Part shown: positions 62,934 through 64,000 of the stretch, one piece after another | Layout of the letters: each line of letters opens with the position of its first letter | Position numbering within the stretch: position 1 is the stretch's first letter | Assembly (NCBI GenBank): GCA_019638935.1 | Contig: JAHBSW010000005.1 | Span: 1 to 64,000 of the forward strand | From: Cryobacterium sp. | GTDB taxonomy: Bacteria > Actinomycetota > Actinomycetes > Actinomycetales > Microbacteriaceae | DNA length: 64,000 nt | Direction: 5' to 3' | Notes under the pieces: generated by a model | Seen by the model: the letters and a program-made list of their open reading frames with translations, nothing else | What the model was told of the DNA's origin: nothing | Databases searched by the model: none | Made by a program: the position numbers and the translations under genes

Positions 62934-64000
62934 GTGAAACTCTCACGACGCACCACCACCGGGGCCGCGATTGTCGCCGCATCGGCGCTCGCTCTCGTCG
63001 CCACCGGATGCTCCACCCCGGAAGCACCGACGGAGGGCGAGAAGATCACACTGACCATCGCGACCTTCAACGACTTCGGCTACACCGAAGCACTGCTGCA
63101 GGAGTACATGGACCTGCACGAGAACATCACCGTCGTGCACAACAAGGCCGCCACGTCGAACGACGCGCGCGAGAACATGTTCACGAAGCTCGGCGCCGGC
63201 AGCGGCCTGAGCGACGTCGAAGCGATCGAGGTGGACTGGCTCGCGGAGCTCATGCAGTACTCCGACCTGTTCGTTCCCGTGACCGATCCCGACACCAACA
63301 ACCGCTGGGTCGACTGGAAGACCGCGGCGGCGACGGATGCCGCGGGCAACCTCATCGGCTACGGCACCGACATCGGTCCGGAGGGCGTCTGCTACCGCGC
63401 CGACCTGTTCGAGGCGGCGGGCCTGCCGAGCGATCGCGAGGCGGTGGCCGAGCTGCTCACGGGCGACTGGGACCGCTACTTCGAGGTCGGCCGTCAATAC
63501 CTCGCCGCGGGCGGTGAGGGCGCATGGTTCGACTCGGCCGGAGCCACCTATCAGGGCGTCGTCAACCAGATCAAGAACGCCTACGAGCAGAACGACGGAA
63601 CGGTCATCGCGACGACGAACCCCGAGGTCAAGGCTGCCTACGAGAAGGTGCTCACTGCGAGCGCCGACCTGTCCGCCCACCTCGGTCAGTGGGGTGACGA
63701 CTGGTTCGCCGGTCTCGCCAACGGCGCCTACGCGACGATGCTCTGCCCCGGCTGGATGCTCGGCGTCATCAGCGGAAACGCCCCCGACACCAAGGGCTGG
63801 GACATCGCCAACGTCTTCCCGGGCGGCGGCGGCAACTGGGGTGGTTCCTACCTCACCGTGCCGAAGCAGAGCGCACACCCCGAGGAGGCATCCGCCCTCG
63901 CCTCGTGGCTGACCGCCCCGGAGCAGCAGCTCAAGGCGTTCGCCAACGCGGGCACGTTCCCGAGCCAGGTCGCCACCTACGGCAGCCCGGAGCTCGAGGG
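62934..64000 (+). CDS. Sugar ABC transporter substrate-binding lipoprotein (CebE-like), partial
   Basis: The frame starts at GTG behind AAGGAG and runs off the window after about 355 codons. It has a signal peptide with a lipobox (V-A-T-G-C, Cys near residue 26) and a family 1 sugar-binding fold (T-I-A-T-F-N-D-F-G, D-V-E-A-I-E-V-D-W, N-W-G-G-S-Y-L-T-V-P). The CebR-type operators upstream point to cellobiose or cello-oligosaccharides as the ligand. The two permease genes should follow outside the window. Confidence 0.92.
   Translation, partial: MKLSRRTTTGAAIVAASALALVATGCSTPEAPTEGEKITLTIATFNDFGYTEALLQEYMDLHENITVVHNKAATSNDARENMFTKLGAGSGLSDVEAIEVDWLAELMQYSDLFVPVTDPDTNNRWVDWKTAAATDAAGNLIGYGTDIGPEGVCYRADLFEAAGLPSDREAVAELLTGDWDRYFEVGRQYLAAGGEGAWFDSAGATYQGVVNQIKNAYEQNDGTVIATTNPEVKAAYEKVLTASADLSAHLGQWGDDWFAGLANGAYATMLCPGWMLGVISGNAPDTKGWDIANVFPGGGGNWGGSYLTVPKQSAHPEEASALASWLTAPEQQLKAFANAGTFPSQVATYGSPELE

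Overview
The window is high-GC DNA from an actinobacterium, most likely a member of Microbacteriaceae (moderate confidence). Supporting signs are the pyrroline-5-carboxylate reductase / excisionase-type HTH / bS22 / SerB1-like HAD / glutaredoxin neighbourhood that resembles mycobacteria, an F420-type nitroreductase, an LCP cell-wall ligase, many GTG/TTG starts, and intergenic hairpin repeats of the TGGTCGAGTAGC type. No rRNA is present. Three tRNA genes are.

Layout. 1-3588: a large type I-E CRISPR array (59 repeats, 58 spacers in view) read left to right. Its leader and cas genes lie off the left edge and its trailer end is inside the window. 3589-5905: a decayed accessory strip with a frameshifted DUF4326 gene, other broken fragments, a minus-strand micro-operon of two one-helix membrane peptides plus a small HTH protein, and a stray degenerate CRISPR repeat. 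5906-13790: conserved chromosome (YegP-like, glutaredoxin, HAD, bS22, HTH, ArsR, TrkH/TrkA potassium uptake, ProC, CDF transporter, GATase, TadA). 13927-28582: a catabolic island with an ABC importer split over two convergent operons, isochorismatase-type hydrolase, SDR, MmgE/PrpD protein, GntR regulator, MFS transporter, acyl-CoA dehydrogenase, ADP-forming acyl-CoA synthetase and an enoyl-CoA hydratase/3-hydroxyacyl-CoA dehydrogenase fusion. Related AT-rich sites precede all three of its transcription units.

28686-40325: housekeeping and mixed genes (Upp, wHTH and MarR regulators, a class V aminotransferase-psuG-psuK operon, Rho-N protein, F420 nitroreductase, tRNA-Arg, an O-methyltransferase broken by an amber codon, FAH hydrolase, MFS). 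40642-50655: a second catabolic island with an SsuABC/TauABC-like importer, a Baeyer-Villiger monooxygenase with an N-terminal extension, an AA_synth-family protein, an alpha/beta hydrolase, an amidohydrolase, a GntR regulator and a cupin. 50726-52436: an ABC-F ribosome-protection ATPase behind what looks like a leaderless five-codon leader peptide.

52398-64000: SRPBCC-like protein, small lipoproteins, an Asp-box lipoprotein, two tRNA-Ser genes around an M15 peptidase and an LCP protein, a Cof-type HAD, seryl-tRNA synthetase, diacylglycerol kinase, prephenate dehydratase, and the first gene of a sugar ABC importer behind two CebR-type operators, cut by the window end. Three families of short palindromic repeats are scattered through the window. 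One copy sits in frame inside the class V aminotransferase gene.
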